A DNA stretch of 64,000 nucleotides from UBA11889 sp046582115 (GCA_046582115.1 JAYGFA010000088.1:1-64000); one strand, 5' to 3'. Shown: positions 1-8,639, numbered from the stretch's first letter. The notes: generated by a model from the sequence alone, not told the origin. A program made the numbers and translations.

Positions 1-404
1 GTGTCTATCGAATTGCACCGATCGATGACGACCTGGCGAATTTGTACGTAGCCCCAATAGCAAGCCTGCCCGATTCCGATACCGATCATATCCCACCATA
101 GATCAAGGATTTCCGCTCGACGGTTCGGCGTGAACGCTTGCGCTACCTCTAACCCCCCAGAATAAAAGAGCATCCATATCGTGGGGATCCAAAGAACCCT
201 GAACGTCCGCGTTGGCGGATTCCGATCCGTATCAAAGTGGGCCAGAGCGAGTGTGGCCGTCAGATAAGTGAACGCAAACACATGCAATCCGATATCGGAA
301 AATCGGATGACTTCTGGGTAAGGATCCGGCATGAGCGCCAAGTACGTACAAATCGCTAGCGGTATCCAAAACGCCGCTCTGTAAATTGTGGGTCTATAGT
401 TCAT
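1..404 (-). CDS. VanZ-like membrane protein (partial, C-terminus off the left edge)
   Basis: The ATG at 404 overlaps the hemE stop codon as ATGA, so this gene is translated last in the operon of the NAD-kinase-like gene, fabV and hemE. About 134 codons are visible. They contain several hydrophobic segments and, near the end, the run EVAQAFTPNRRAEILDLWWD, which fits the VanZ-like pattern of a glutamate, then Q-x-F-x-P-x-R, then a D-L helix. VanZ-like proteins are small inner-membrane proteins. Apart from teicoplanin resistance in Gram-positives their role is mostly unknown, and none is assigned here. The stop codon is not in the window, so length cannot be judged. Confidence 0.75.
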   Translation of the reverse strand, partial: MNYRPTIYRAAFWIPLAICTYLALMPDPYPEVIRFSDIGLHVFAFTYLTATLALAHFDTDRNPPTRTFRVLWIPTIWMLFYSGGLEVAQAFTPNRRAEILDLWWDMIGIGIGQACYWGYVQIRQVVIDRCNSID

Positions 405-1420
405 CGCGCGGTTTGTTCGTGCACAAAATCGACCAACCGCTTAACGTTATCGACCGGCGTCTCCGGAACAATCCCGTGACCCAAATTAAATATATGGCCG
501 GCACGTCCGCCAACCTCATCTATGAGGGTTTGCGCCTGGCTGATCATGCCGCTTGACTCGCCACAAAGCGCAATAGGGTCCAAGTTACCTTGTATCGCTC
601 GACTGCCAAAACGATCCCACGTGGCGACCAGGGAAACGCGCCAGTCGAGCGCCATGACATCCGGACCCGTGGCGTACATGGCGTCGAGCAAATGTGTGTT
701 GCCCGTTCCAAAGTAAATGATAGGTGTCTTGCCTTGAATGCGCTCCATCAGGCGACGTGTGGCCGGAGCCACATATCGCTCATAGTCGGCAAGCGACAAA
801 CATCCCACCCAGCTGTCAAATAATTGAATGGCTTGAGCCCCCGACGCGATCTGTAATTGCACATAATTCGCGACGGTATCAACGAGCTTATCCATCAATG
901 ACTGCCATAACACTTCGTGGTCATACATCAACCGTTTAACATGGACATAATTTCGCGAGCTCCTACCCTCGACCGCGTAGCATGCGAGCGTGAACGGTGC
1001 ACCTGCAAAACCGATCAGAGCAACTTCTTTTGGTAAGTCAGCGAGTATGCGACCGAGCGTTTCTACGACGTAACCACAACCTTCCTCCGCCGGGACTACC
1101 GTTAACCCTGAAATCGAGCGCTCGTCACGCAACGGGTTGTCAAACACGGGCCCCACGCCCGGTTTGTAGTCAAGTTTAAGGCCCATCGGCTCAAGAACTG
1201 GGAGCAAATCGGCAAACATTATCGCCGCGTCCACACCAAGTATGCGCTGCGCATCCAACGTCGCTTTCGCCGCAAGCTCTGGATTCTTAAAGAACTCTAG
1301 GCTGGGCGTATCGCCTTTCAAGACACCGTATTCCGGCATATATCGTCCGGCCTGCCGGTTTAACCAAATGGGCGTGTACGGAGTCCTGGCACCAGCGCAT
1401 GCATCTAAAAAGATCGGCAT
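401..1420 (-). CDS. hemE: Uroporphyrinogen decarboxylase HemE
   Basis: 339 residues, a little shorter than the usual ~354. HemE decarboxylates the four acetate side chains of uroporphyrinogen III to give coproporphyrinogen III in cytoplasmic heme synthesis. The first family signature is at residues 17-31 (PIWLNRQAGRYMPEY, with the substrate-binding R22 and R26). The second, GFAGAPFTLACYAVEG, lies near residues 138-153. The ATG at 1420 overlaps the fabV stop as TGATG, and the stop overlaps the VanZ-like start, so translation is probably coupled on both sides. The heme and lipid genes in this operon have no obvious shared pathway. Confidence 0.97.
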   Translation of the reverse strand: MPIFLDACAGARTPYTPIWLNRQAGRYMPEYGVLKGDTPSLEFFKNPELAAKATLDAQRILGVDAAIMFADLLPVLEPMGLKLDYKPGVGPVFDNPLRDERSISGLTVVPAEEGCGYVVETLGRILADLPKEVALIGFAGAPFTLACYAVEGRSSRNYVHVKRLMYDHEVLWQSLMDKLVDTVANYVQLQIASGAQAIQLFDSWVGCLSLADYERYVAPATRRLMERIQGKTPIIYFGTGNTHLLDAMYATGPDVMALDWRVSLVATWDRFGSRAIQGNLDPIALCGESSGMISQAQTLIDEVGGRAGHIFNLGHGIVPETPVDNVKRLVDFVHEQTAR

Positions 1421-2610
1421 CAGTACCCAGTCATTAATTCAATATCGGCATCGTAATCGACACCTTCGATGCCAAAGCCGAATAACCGAAAGAAGTCCTC
1501 TCTAAACCCACGAAGGTCAGCGAGATCCGCAACATTGTCTGTCGTTATATTTGACCAACGATGCTGTACTTCCGATTGGATATCGTCATCGAGTTCATAA
1601 TTGTCCATTCGAATACGGCCAACCTCATCCGTACGCATGGGCCGATTTGAATACAGTTGCTCGCGGAAGAGACGATGGATATGGGCAACGCAATCCTCGT
1701 GACAATCGCGTTCCTTCATCACCTGAAAGAGAATAGAGACATACAGGGGAACCACTGGAATCGCCGTACTCGCTTGAGTCACAACCGCCTTTAGAACCGC
1801 GACCTCAGCACGGCCGTTCACGTCCGCTAACCGTGTCGATATTTCGTCTGCCGCTCGATCAAGGTCCTCTTTCGCACGACCCAATGTTCCGTCCCAATAG
1901 ATAGGCCATGTGAGTTCATTGCCAATGTAGGTGTAGGCGACGGTCTCAAATCCCGGTGCCACCACATCCGCATCCAGAAGCGCATCTACCCAATATTCCC
2001 AGTCCTCGCCGCCCATGACGGCAACTGTAGCGTCGACCTCCTCAACATCGGCAGGATCGAGCTCTACGTCAACGACTTCCGCATTGCCTGACACAAGATC
2101 AAAGTTAAGCGTTTGTGAGGAAAACGCTTCTCCCAGCGGTTTGATCGACGAGCGGTAGAGCTCGCCAGTGCGAGGATGTTTGCGTACCGGTGAGGCCAGG
2201 CTATAAACCAGCAAATCTATCTTGCCAAACTCAGATCTTATGCCATCAACCGTCTGTGCTTTTATCTCGTCCGAGAACGCGTCTCCGTCAATGGTGCGTG
2301 CGTACATTCCAGCTTCCTCTGCCCGTCGCACAAATGCAGCGTTATTGTACCAACCAGCGCTGCCCGGCTTGTTTTCCGATGGTGCCTTTTCAAAGGAGAC
2401 GCCCAGCGTCCCTGAGCCGCATCCAAAAGCTGACGTGATACGCGAAGCGAGCCCGTAGCCGGTCGAACAGCCAACAATGAGCGCATTGCTAGGGCCCCTT
2501 ATCGTGTCGAGACCACGGACATAGTCGATCTGTGTACTCACGTTGCTTGCGCAGCCGACGGGATGTGCTGTCGTACAAATAAAACCTCGAATTCGCGGTT
2601 TGATAATCAC
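1420..2610 (-). CDS. fabV: Trans-2-enoyl-ACP/CoA reductase FabV (NADH)
   Basis: 396 residues from a GTG at 2610. This start is chosen because FabV proteins begin M-I-I-K-P-R-I-R-G, which follows the GTG directly; an ATG eight codons upstream would add a non-conserved extension. FabV reduces the enoyl double bond in the last step of fatty-acid elongation and is the triclosan-insensitive alternative to FabI. The dinucleotide-binding run GCSTGYGLASR is at about residues 47-57. The family's Y-x8-K active site is present (Y238, K247), as is the N-terminal GFICTTAHPVGC block. It follows the NAD-kinase-like gene by 42 bases and overlaps hemE. Whether it is the cell's only enoyl reductase cannot be seen from this window. 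Confidence 0.95.
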   Translation of the reverse strand: MIIKPRIRGFICTTAHPVGCASNVSTQIDYVRGLDTIRGPSNALIVGCSTGYGLASRITSAFGCGSGTLGVSFEKAPSENKPGSAGWYNNAAFVRRAEEAGMYARTIDGDAFSDEIKAQTVDGIRSEFGKIDLLVYSLASPVRKHPRTGELYRSSIKPLGEAFSSQTLNFDLVSGNAEVVDVELDPADVEEVDATVAVMGGEDWEYWVDALLDADVVAPGFETVAYTYIGNELTWPIYWDGTLGRAKEDLDRAADEISTRLADVNGRAEVAVLKAVVTQASTAIPVVPLYVSILFQVMKERDCHEDCVAHIHRLFREQLYSNRPMRTDEVGRIRMDNYELDDDIQSEVQHRWSNITTDNVADLADLRGFREDFFRLFGFGIEGVDYDADIELMTGY

Positions 2611-2628
2611 AATAGTGCTACAGCTTCC

Positions 2629-2659
2629 GTTCACTACAACGCGGGGGGTTCACTACAAC
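2629..2659. repeat. Short direct repeat, two copies of a 12-mer
   Basis: GTTCACTACAAC occurs at 2629-2640 and again at 2648-2659, separated by seven bases of mostly G. One copy contains the stop codon of the NAD-kinase-like gene, and the pair fills the space up to the fabV leader. It looks like a small local tandem duplication. I see no dyad that would suggest a protein-binding site. Confidence 0.6.
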
Positions 2660-3654
2660 TGGCGCAGCATCATACCTTCTGCAACGGCATACCGCATGGC
2701 AGCACCGACGTCATAAACCCAAAGGCCATCTCGACGAATGGTCACTGAAACGGATCGTTTATTGCCGAGTTTGTGCTCCCGATCACCGTCCAAGGCAAGG
2801 ATCCCTTCACCTTCAAACGTCACCGTCTCCCCCAAATCGATTCTTCGACTATCCGCAATCGCAACTTCTTTAAAGAATCCCGGCGATAAAGGCACTCTGA
2901 CAGAAATCTCTGAAGCTCCTATTTCGCCAACCTCGACCAGTAGTCCGCAGTCATCCTTTTCCTCAACCACAGAAATAAGACCTCCGACGGGTGACATCCC
3001 AACAGTATCGGGCAGAGCTCTCGTCAAAAGAATTTTTTTTAACTTAGCTTCGTCATAAGGCAGCAAATTGCCCACGTAGTCGTCACGGAGCTGTACGACA
3101 TCAATCAGCGCAATGTCTCTAATTCCATCCGAAAAGTCCGTGCGTAACACCTTAGCTCGATTTCGAATTCTGGCGGCAGCATCGTCTGGAAACCGCTCCA
3201 TGGCGGCTAATGCGGCAACAATTCCAGCGGTCGTTGGTTCAACCATTGACGGAAAAACATTGTTGGTGCCTGTGGACAGCGCGATCAAGTTCAATTGCGG
3301 GCCACTGCGCGCGATAATCCTATTGGTACCGTCGCCGCCAAGGGAAACAATTACTTCTACGCCTTCTCTAACGAAAGCCCGCACCGCGCGCTCGGTGTCT
3401 GAAGCGTCATGGTGCAGTTCGATTCCGAGTTTGATGACCTTTGCCTTCAGCGGCATCCACTCTAACGCCATCGACGCAATACGAAACGGTTCGTCGACAA
3501 TGTATATTTCACTCACTCCGATGGAATCGGCTCCAGCCGCGACACGAGCAATGATGTCCCGCTTGGCCTCATGGGTCACGTTAGTGGCACGGGCCGCGAG
3601 TCGACGCACGTCCCGGCCCGACATGGGGTTCACACAAATAGCTATTGCGCTCAT
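2653..3654 (-). CDS. ATP-NAD kinase family (AcoX-like) protein
   Basis: 333 residues with the NAD/diacylglycerol-kinase fold signature GGDGTNR at residues 106-112, followed by an S-T-G-T-N-N run typical of this superfamily. The N-terminus (AICVNPMSGRDVRRLAARAT) matches the PMSGRDxRR start of the AcoX-like branch rather than the housekeeping NAD kinase NadK. AcoX-type proteins are found near acetoin or 2-oxoacid dehydrogenase genes in some bacteria, but their reaction is poorly defined. Here it heads the operon with fabV, an NADH-dependent enzyme, hemE and a VanZ-like gene. A phosphotransferase role on NAD or a lipid is only an inference from the fold. Confidence 0.8.
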   Translation of the reverse strand: MSAIAICVNPMSGRDVRRLAARATNVTHEAKRDIIARVAAGADSIGVSEIYIVDEPFRIASMALEWMPLKAKVIKLGIELHHDASDTERAVRAFVREGVEVIVSLGGDGTNRIIARSGPQLNLIALSTGTNNVFPSMVEPTTAGIVAALAAMERFPDDAAARIRNRAKVLRTDFSDGIRDIALIDVVQLRDDYVGNLLPYDEAKLKKILLTRALPDTVGMSPVGGLISVVEEKDDCGLLVEVGEIGASEISVRVPLSPGFFKEVAIADSRRIDLGETVTFEGEGILALDGDREHKLGNKRSVSVTIRRDGLWVYDVGAAMRYAVAEGMMLRQL

Positions 3655-3879
3655 TCGCTTAATCGTCGTTTCTTTGTATCAAAACCGCTGAAAGTCCCAA
3701 TCAATCGATTCGATGACCCCGAAATGCGGTGGTTTCCAAAGCAAAGATTGCTAACCTATTGCGTCCGGTGACGGTAAAGCAAGGGGCACCTCGTCAAGTC
3801 GGAAGCCTGCAATCAACGAATTATAAAAAATGGGCATTAGTCCCTTTCGTTCCTTCGTAGTACCAGTAAAGAGGATTTC

Positions 3880-3948
3880 ATGCAGGGAAGATCGACAATG
3901 GGACAGCTTGAAACTTCTACCGCGCTGAGGAACACACATGAACATTGA
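3880..3948 (+). CDS. Possible leader peptide overlapping the dapD start (22 codons)
   Basis: An ATG at 3880 sits five bases behind AAGAGG, as good a ribosome site as any in the window. Its 22-codon frame (starting MQGRSTMGQLETS) runs through the dapD start and stops at 3946-3948. dapD has its own site, GAGGA, about six bases before its ATG at 3938. The peptide is not rich in lysine, so classical lysine attenuation is not indicated. The rest of the 283-base gap from 3655 to 3937 holds only a TATAAA at 3822-3827 without a good -35. Coding status is unproven. Confidence 0.3.
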   Translation: MQGRSTMGQLETSTALRNTHEH

Positions 3949-4771
3949 ATCCGTCATCGATGCGGCGTGGCAGAACCAAGAGGCCATTGACGCGAATACC
4001 CAGGGAGAGGTCCGGGAAGCGGTCGAAGAGGCGCTAGTTAAGCTCGATGACGGTACGATGCGGGTAGCTGAAAAAATCGCCGATAACTGGTTGGTTAACG
4101 AGTGGTTAAAAAAAGCGGTGTTGTTGAGTTTCCGCCTTAACCCGTTTCAAAAGATACCGGGGGGGCCAGCAAACACGAACTGGTGGGACAAAGTGCCCCC
4201 GAAATTTGCGGGATGGGACGAAGAACAATTCAAAGCGGCAGGGTTTCGTGCCGTCCCAACGGCATACGTCCGTCATTCCGCCCACATCGCTCCGAACGTC
4301 ATCCTTATGCCAAGTTTTGTAAACGTCGGTGCCTACGTCGATACCGGCACCATGATCGACACTTGGGCAACGGTTGGATCCTGCGCTCAAATAGGTAAAA
4401 ACTGTCATATTTCGGGCGGGGCCGGTATAGGCGGCGTATTAGAGCCTCTTCAAGCTGCGCCCGTGATCGTCGAAGACGGCTGTTTTATTGGGGCCCGCTC
4501 CGAAGTCGTTGAGGGGGTCCTTGTCGAAGAAGGCGCAGTGCTTTCGATGGGGGTATTCATTGGTGCGACCACCAAAATCGTTGATCGATTCTCGGGAGAA
4601 ATTCACACGGGTCGCGTACCACCGTACTCAGTTGTCGTACCAGGATCCTTACCGCCCCCACCTCAAGAGGACGGGCACCCAAGACCGAGCCTCTATTGTG
4701 CCGTGATTATCAAAACGGTGGATGCTCAGACACGTTCGAAAACCGCCATCAACGAATTGCTAAGGGATTAG
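3938..4771 (+). CDS. dapD: Tetrahydrodipicolinate N-succinyltransferase DapD
   Basis: 277 residues against ~274 in Escherichia coli. DapD transfers succinyl from succinyl-CoA to tetrahydrodipicolinate in the succinylase branch of lysine and meso-diaminopimelate synthesis, feeding peptidoglycan. The N-terminal helical domain (residues 1-100) is followed by hexapeptide repeats forming a left-handed beta helix (about 105-235; for example VILMPSFVNVGAYVDTGTMI and IGKNCHISGGAGIGGVLEP). It stands alone, divergent from the NAD-kinase-like operon, with GAGGA before the ATG and a possible small leader frame upstream. No dapE is adjacent. Confidence 0.97.
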   Translation: MNIESVIDAAWQNQEAIDANTQGEVREAVEEALVKLDDGTMRVAEKIADNWLVNEWLKKAVLLSFRLNPFQKIPGGPANTNWWDKVPPKFAGWDEEQFKAAGFRAVPTAYVRHSAHIAPNVILMPSFVNVGAYVDTGTMIDTWATVGSCAQIGKNCHISGGAGIGGVLEPLQAAPVIVEDGCFIGARSEVVEGVLVEEGAVLSMGVFIGATTKIVDRFSGEIHTGRVPPYSVVVPGSLPPPPQEDGHPRPSLYCAVIIKTVDAQTRSKTAINELLRD

Positions 4772-4794
4772 GCATTCAGGCGGCCTTGGAGACA

Positions 4795-5295
4795 TCATGC
4801 CCGTTCCATAATGTGGATCGAGAATGAGTAGGTGTTGCGTTCGTTTGCGACGAAATCTTCCTTCGCTATGGTCTGCCAACAATTCCAATCAAAAGCGGGA
4901 AAAAACGTATCGCCATCAACTTCCGCATCGACTAACGTACAGTACAGACGGTCTGCCCGATCAAGCGTCTCTGCATAAACTCGAGCACCCCCGACCACAA
5001 AGCACTCCCCCTCTGCATCAATTTCACATTGTGCAGCCGCGATTGTTAGCGCTGCATCAATATCTTTAGCGACCGTGACATCCTTATTCACGTACCCAGT
5101 TGACGAAAGCACAATATTCGTGCGCCCAGGAAGCGGGCGCCCCACTGACTCGTACGTGCGACGACCCATCACGACCGGACTACCCATTGTTGTCCGCTTA
5201 AAAAAAGCAACGTCGTCTGACAAGTGCCATGGAAGTGCGTTGGATCGACCAATTACGCGATTATTGGACATCGCCCAGATGAGAGAAAGTCGCAC
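4795..5295 (-). CDS. folA: Dihydrofolate reductase FolA
   Basis: 166 residues from the GTG at 5295, seven bases after the thyA stop. This start gives the expected N-terminus (RLSLIWAMSNNRVIG), while longer readings would run into thyA. FolA reduces dihydrofolate to tetrahydrofolate with NADPH, recycling the dihydrofolate produced by ThyA, so the gene pair forms a metabolic unit. The LPWHLSDD motif carries the catalytic aspartate (D28, equivalent to D27 of the E. coli enzyme). The GRRTYES cofactor-binding loop and the C-terminal FVVGGARVY strand are present. It is the last gene of lgt-thyA-folA. Confidence 0.95.
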   Translation of the reverse strand: MRLSLIWAMSNNRVIGRSNALPWHLSDDVAFFKRTTMGSPVVMGRRTYESVGRPLPGRTNIVLSSTGYVNKDVTVAKDIDAALTIAAAQCEIDAEGECFVVGGARVYAETLDRADRLYCTLVDAEVDGDTFFPAFDWNCWQTIAKEDFVANERNTYSFSIHIMERA

Positions 5296-5302
5296 CGGGT
5301 CT

Positions 5303-6097
5303 TTAGACCGCGATTGGGGCGCGGATACCCTTATGCGAACGGTAGTCGAGTAGCTCAAAATCTTCGTACGTAAACCCGAATACATCTACGACCCGTTCAC
5401 TAATTTTCATACGCGGCAATGGCAGCGGGACGCGCGATAACTGGCGATCGGCTTGTTCAAGATGATTGAGGTAAAGATGTGCATCGCCAAAAGTGTGGAC
5501 GAACTCGCCCGGCCGGAGGCCCGACACCTGGGCAATCATCATGGTTAACAGCGCGTACGAAGCAATATTGAAGGGCACCCCAAGAAAGACGTCTGCGCTT
5601 CGCTGATACAGTTGACACGATAACTTGCCTTCTGCGACATAAAACTGAAACAGCGCATGACACGGCGGCAAGGCCATCTGATCCACCTCACCGACATTCC
5701 ATGCTGAAACAATCAGGCGTCTTGAGTCAGGATTTTGACGAATATCCGAAACCACTCGCTCGATCTGATCGATAGTCGAACCGTCCGCCGTTGGCCAAGA
5801 ACGCCATTGCGAACCGTACACGGGTCCTAGGTCCCCGTTTCCGTCTGCCCATTCATCCCAAATATGAACGTCGTGCGCGTGAAGGTACGCAACGTTGGTA
5901 CTGCCCTGCAGAAACCAAAGCAGCTCATGGATGATGCCTTTCACAAACATCTTCTTGGTGGTCAGGAGTGGGAATCCATCCTCTAGGTCGAAGCGCATTT
6001 GATGACCAAACACCGACCTGGTTCCAGTGCCCGTACGGTCGCTCTTCTCTGTGCCGTCGTCTCGTACCCGACGCATGAGCGCAAGATATTGCTTCAT
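5303..6097 (-). CDS. thyA: Thymidylate synthase ThyA
   Basis: 264 residues, the same length as in E. coli. ThyA makes dTMP from dUMP with methylene-THF as methyl donor and reductant. The catalytic cysteine is C146 in ALPPCHALFQFYV. The YQRSADVFLGVPFNIASYA block and the dUMP-binding residues (S-R-R at about 125-127; H-L-Y-L-N-H) are visible. Its ATG overlaps the lgt stop as ATGA and folA follows after seven bases. The lineage therefore uses the folate-oxidising ThyA/FolA route, with no sign here of the flavin-dependent ThyX. Confidence 0.98.
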   Translation of the reverse strand: MKQYLALMRRVRDDGTEKSDRTGTGTRSVFGHQMRFDLEDGFPLLTTKKMFVKGIIHELLWFLQGSTNVAYLHAHDVHIWDEWADGNGDLGPVYGSQWRSWPTADGSTIDQIERVVSDIRQNPDSRRLIVSAWNVGEVDQMALPPCHALFQFYVAEGKLSCQLYQRSADVFLGVPFNIASYALLTMMIAQVSGLRPGEFVHTFGDAHLYLNHLEQADRQLSRVPLPLPRMKISERVVDVFGFTYEDFELLDYRSHKGIRAPIAV

Positions 6098-6930
6098 TTC
6101 TGGCGCGATCCCTCGAAATAATCTTGAGCAAATCCAGACACCAACAAAATACCAAATGCAATCATCGGTAGCGACAATAACTGCCCCATCGTGAGCCAGT
6201 CGAACGCAATGAAGCCGATAGCGGCATCAGGTTCGCGGAACCATTCGGTCACAAACCGTATCGCCCCGTAGCCCGTGAGGAACATCCCAGAGATTTGACC
6301 TGCGCGTCTCTCGCGCGCGGAAAATAACCAAACGATCACGAACAACACAACGCCTTCTCCGAACGCTTGATACAAGCTTGAAAGATGCCGCACCGCACCA
6401 TCCCACTGACCAAAGCACGTGAGATTAAGGCCGATGATCGAACCGCATGGAAAGTGAATGCCCAGGGAGCTCTCAGTAATCCGTCCCGGTAACTCCGCAT
6501 TAATAAAGTTTCCTATCCGCCCAAACCCCAGTCCGATCGGGACGAGCGGTGCTGCAAAATCCATCACACGCCATAAACCACGCGATGTCTTCCGACCATA
6601 TAACCAAAGAGCAGCGACGACGCCGAGCAGGCCTCCGTGGAATGACATGCCCCCTTCCCACAATTTAAACAACCAAAGTGGTTCTAACAAAAACCTGTCG
6701 AACGCATAGAAGAGCACGAAGCCGAGGCGCCCCCCTACAATCGTGCCCACCACGCCGTAGAAAACGACGTCGGATAAATCCGTTTTATCCCAGCCGGAAT
6801 TATCCTTTTTCGCCCGCTGACTACCCAATAGGTAGCACGCGAGGAACGCCAACAAATACATGAGGCCGTACCAACGAACGGCAACTGGTCCGATCTCCAC
6901 CAAGATAGGCTCGATCAGAGGATAGTTCAT
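6094..6930 (-). CDS. lgt: Prolipoprotein diacylglyceryl transferase Lgt
   Basis: 278 residues from the ATG at 6930; a TTG three codons upstream is less likely because GAGG lies between the two. Lgt attaches diacylglycerol from phosphatidylglycerol to the lipobox cysteine of prelipoproteins at the inner membrane. Seven hydrophobic segments are visible. The family landmarks are WYGLMYL near the N-terminus, MSFHGGLLG (H98 in this numbering) and RIGNFINAELPGR. It overlaps thyA by four bases, the common lgt-thyA arrangement. A lipobox protein in this window that would need Lgt is the TRAP binding protein at 58.5 kb. Confidence 0.97.
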   Translation of the reverse strand: MNYPLIEPILVEIGPVAVRWYGLMYLLAFLACYLLGSQRAKKDNSGWDKTDLSDVVFYGVVGTIVGGRLGFVLFYAFDRFLLEPLWLFKLWEGGMSFHGGLLGVVAALWLYGRKTSRGLWRVMDFAAPLVPIGLGFGRIGNFINAELPGRITESSLGIHFPCGSIIGLNLTCFGQWDGAVRHLSSLYQAFGEGVVLFVIVWLFSARERRAGQISGMFLTGYGAIRFVTEWFREPDAAIGFIAFDWLTMGQLLSLPMIAFGILLVSGFAQDYFEGSRQK

Positions 6931-7006
6931 ATTCCTCAACCACCAACTATACGTAACTGGTAGACTCCGGCACTTCCATGGGCACGGAACGAGGGACCGA
7001 GCCGCA

Positions 7007-7759
7007 GTGTGCCTTCTCCTATTTGCCTACCGAATGGACCCGGATCGGCCACTAATTGTTGCAGCCAATCGGGACGAATACTACGCCCGCCCAGCGCTTG
7101 CTGCACACTTCTGGGACGATCATCCAAATATCTTCGCAGGACGCGATGTGGAAGCCCAAGGAACCTGGCTTGGGGTTTCCACAAATGGGCGTTTCGCGGC
7201 CATCACGAATTGGTCCGAAGACTTATCCGGTCCTCGTTTCCCGCAGAGCAGAGGGGATCTACCCGTTCAATTCCTCCGCGCAAATAGTACGCCGCAGCAG
7301 TACGTTTCGACTATTAACCCGGGCCAGTTCGCGGGGTTTAACTTTATCGCCTTCGATGGCGGCGAGCTCGTCTACATGACCAACCGAACTGGCGACACCA
7401 GAAAACTTCGACCCGGTATCTATGGATTAACCAATACCCACATCGACGACCCTTGGCCAAAATCGATACACGGTGTATCGAAGTTAGCCAAAGCATTAGT
7501 ACCCCCTGTCCTGGACAATCTTATTGATCTCCTTCGGGACCACGAACCCGTATCCCTGCCGAAAGATCCACGAGAGGACGAGAGCGTCGTCGAGCAACGA
7601 GCATCGACCGGCTTCATTCGAGGCGAAGTATATGGAACTCGGGCAAGTACGGCGGTCATACTGGAACGTGACAAATTTCTTTTTTGTGAACAAGCATATG
7701 AGTCGATGGGGCATCCGGCACAACGCGTTGAACAAAGCATTCATTTCGTGAAACGTTGA
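7007..7759 (+). CDS. NRDE / TANGO2-family protein
   Basis: 250 residues from a GTG at 7007. The start is set by the family's N-terminal Met-Cys (MCLLLFAY); the cysteine would be residue 1 after removal of methionine, as in N-terminal-nucleophile proteins. The family-defining NRDE is at residues 21-24 in IVAANRDEYYARP, followed by GTWLGVSTNGRFAAITNW. Eukaryotic TANGO2 affects Golgi organisation and heme or lipid handling, but the bacterial function is not established. It is divergent from lgt, with 76 bases between the starts, and is probably monocistronic. No upstream Shine-Dalgarno is clear. Confidence 0.85.
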   Translation: MCLLLFAYRMDPDRPLIVAANRDEYYARPALAAHFWDDHPNIFAGRDVEAQGTWLGVSTNGRFAAITNWSEDLSGPRFPQSRGDLPVQFLRANSTPQQYVSTINPGQFAGFNFIAFDGGELVYMTNRTGDTRKLRPGIYGLTNTHIDDPWPKSIHGVSKLAKALVPPVLDNLIDLLRDHEPVSLPKDPREDESVVEQRASTGFIRGEVYGTRASTAVILERDKFLFCEQAYESMGHPAQRVEQSIHFVKR

Positions 7760-7862
7760 CGTGGTATTCATAGTCGGACCGAAGCACCATTAGGACCCAA
7801 TTGCAAAAATCAAACAGTTTTTTACAACAAGTGGATCACTCTGAGTATTTACGGGCGTTGGC

Positions 7863-8639
7863 GTGGACTTAACCGGAAAAACGGCATTGGTCACCGGGGG
7901 AAGTTTGGGACTAGGCCGGGCAATGGCGGCCGCATTCCACTCAGCCGGCGCCAACGTGGCGTTACTCGCCCGTCGAGATAGTCTTCTCACAGAAGCCAAG
8001 GAAGAAATAGAACAAAACGGATCCGGCAAAGTCGGCGCCTACCAATGCGACGTAACGGATGCCGCAGAAATCGCGCGCGTCCACGAACAAGTAGTCGAAG
8101 CGATGGGTCTAGTCGATATCTTGGTGAACAACGCCGGGAAATCCGAGGCACATCCCTTCATGAGTATTTCAGATGAAGTATGGCAAGCAGATCTCGACCT
8201 AAAACTCTTTGCCGCCGTACGCCTCGCCCGCTGCGTGATTCCTGGCATGATCTCTAAACGTTGGGGACGCATCATCAATGTTTTAAACACCGCAGCGAAG
8301 GCACCGCCACCGGGTTCTGCACCAACTTCGGTGAGTCGGGCAGCAGGCATGGCGTTAACCAAGGTCCTAGCCGGTGAATTCGCACCCCACAATATTCTCG
8401 TGAATGCATTGCTCATTGGGCAAATTAAGTCAGACCAGATACAACGTGCCTATGACGCCAGTGATCGCGCCACCTCTTTCGAACAATTCGTGGCCGACGC
8501 CGGTAAACGTCTGCCCATGGGCCGCATGGGGGAAGCAAGCGAAGTTGCCGATGTGGCCTTGTTTCTAGCATCCGAACAGGCGTCCTACCTGACCGGTTGC
8601 GCGATCAATATGGATGGCGGGCTATCTCGAGTGGTCTAG
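7863..8639 (+). CDS. Short-chain dehydrogenase-like protein lacking the catalytic triad
   Basis: 258 residues from a GTG at 7863. The Rossmann part is intact: TGGSLGLG at 11-18 and NNAG at 89-92. The usual Ser...Tyr-x-x-x-Lys active site is not. The position that should be Tyr is T155 and the Lys position is R159 (TSVSR), and the N-x-S-S strand reads NVLN. A C-terminal LTGCAINMDGGLSR block is normal. This fits the divergent ketoacyl-reductase-like SDR subgroup known to lack a full catalytic tetrad. It may bind NAD(P) without classical reduction. It sits alone between the NRDE gene and convergent ptsP. Confidence 0.85.
   Translation: MDLTGKTALVTGGSLGLGRAMAAAFHSAGANVALLARRDSLLTEAKEEIEQNGSGKVGAYQCDVTDAAEIARVHEQVVEAMGLVDILVNNAGKSEAHPFMSISDEVWQADLDLKLFAAVRLARCVIPGMISKRWGRIINVLNTAAKAPPPGSAPTSVSRAAGMALTKVLAGEFAPHNILVNALLIGQIKSDQIQRAYDASDRATSFEQFVADAGKRLPMGRMGEASEVADVALFLASEQASYLTGCAINMDGGLSRVV

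Noticed and set aside
3113..3691. 192-codon open frame antisense to the AcoX-like gene
   Set aside because: Low-complexity Ser/Arg-rich translation without domains; a by-product of codon bias in the opposite strand, like other long antisense frames in the window.
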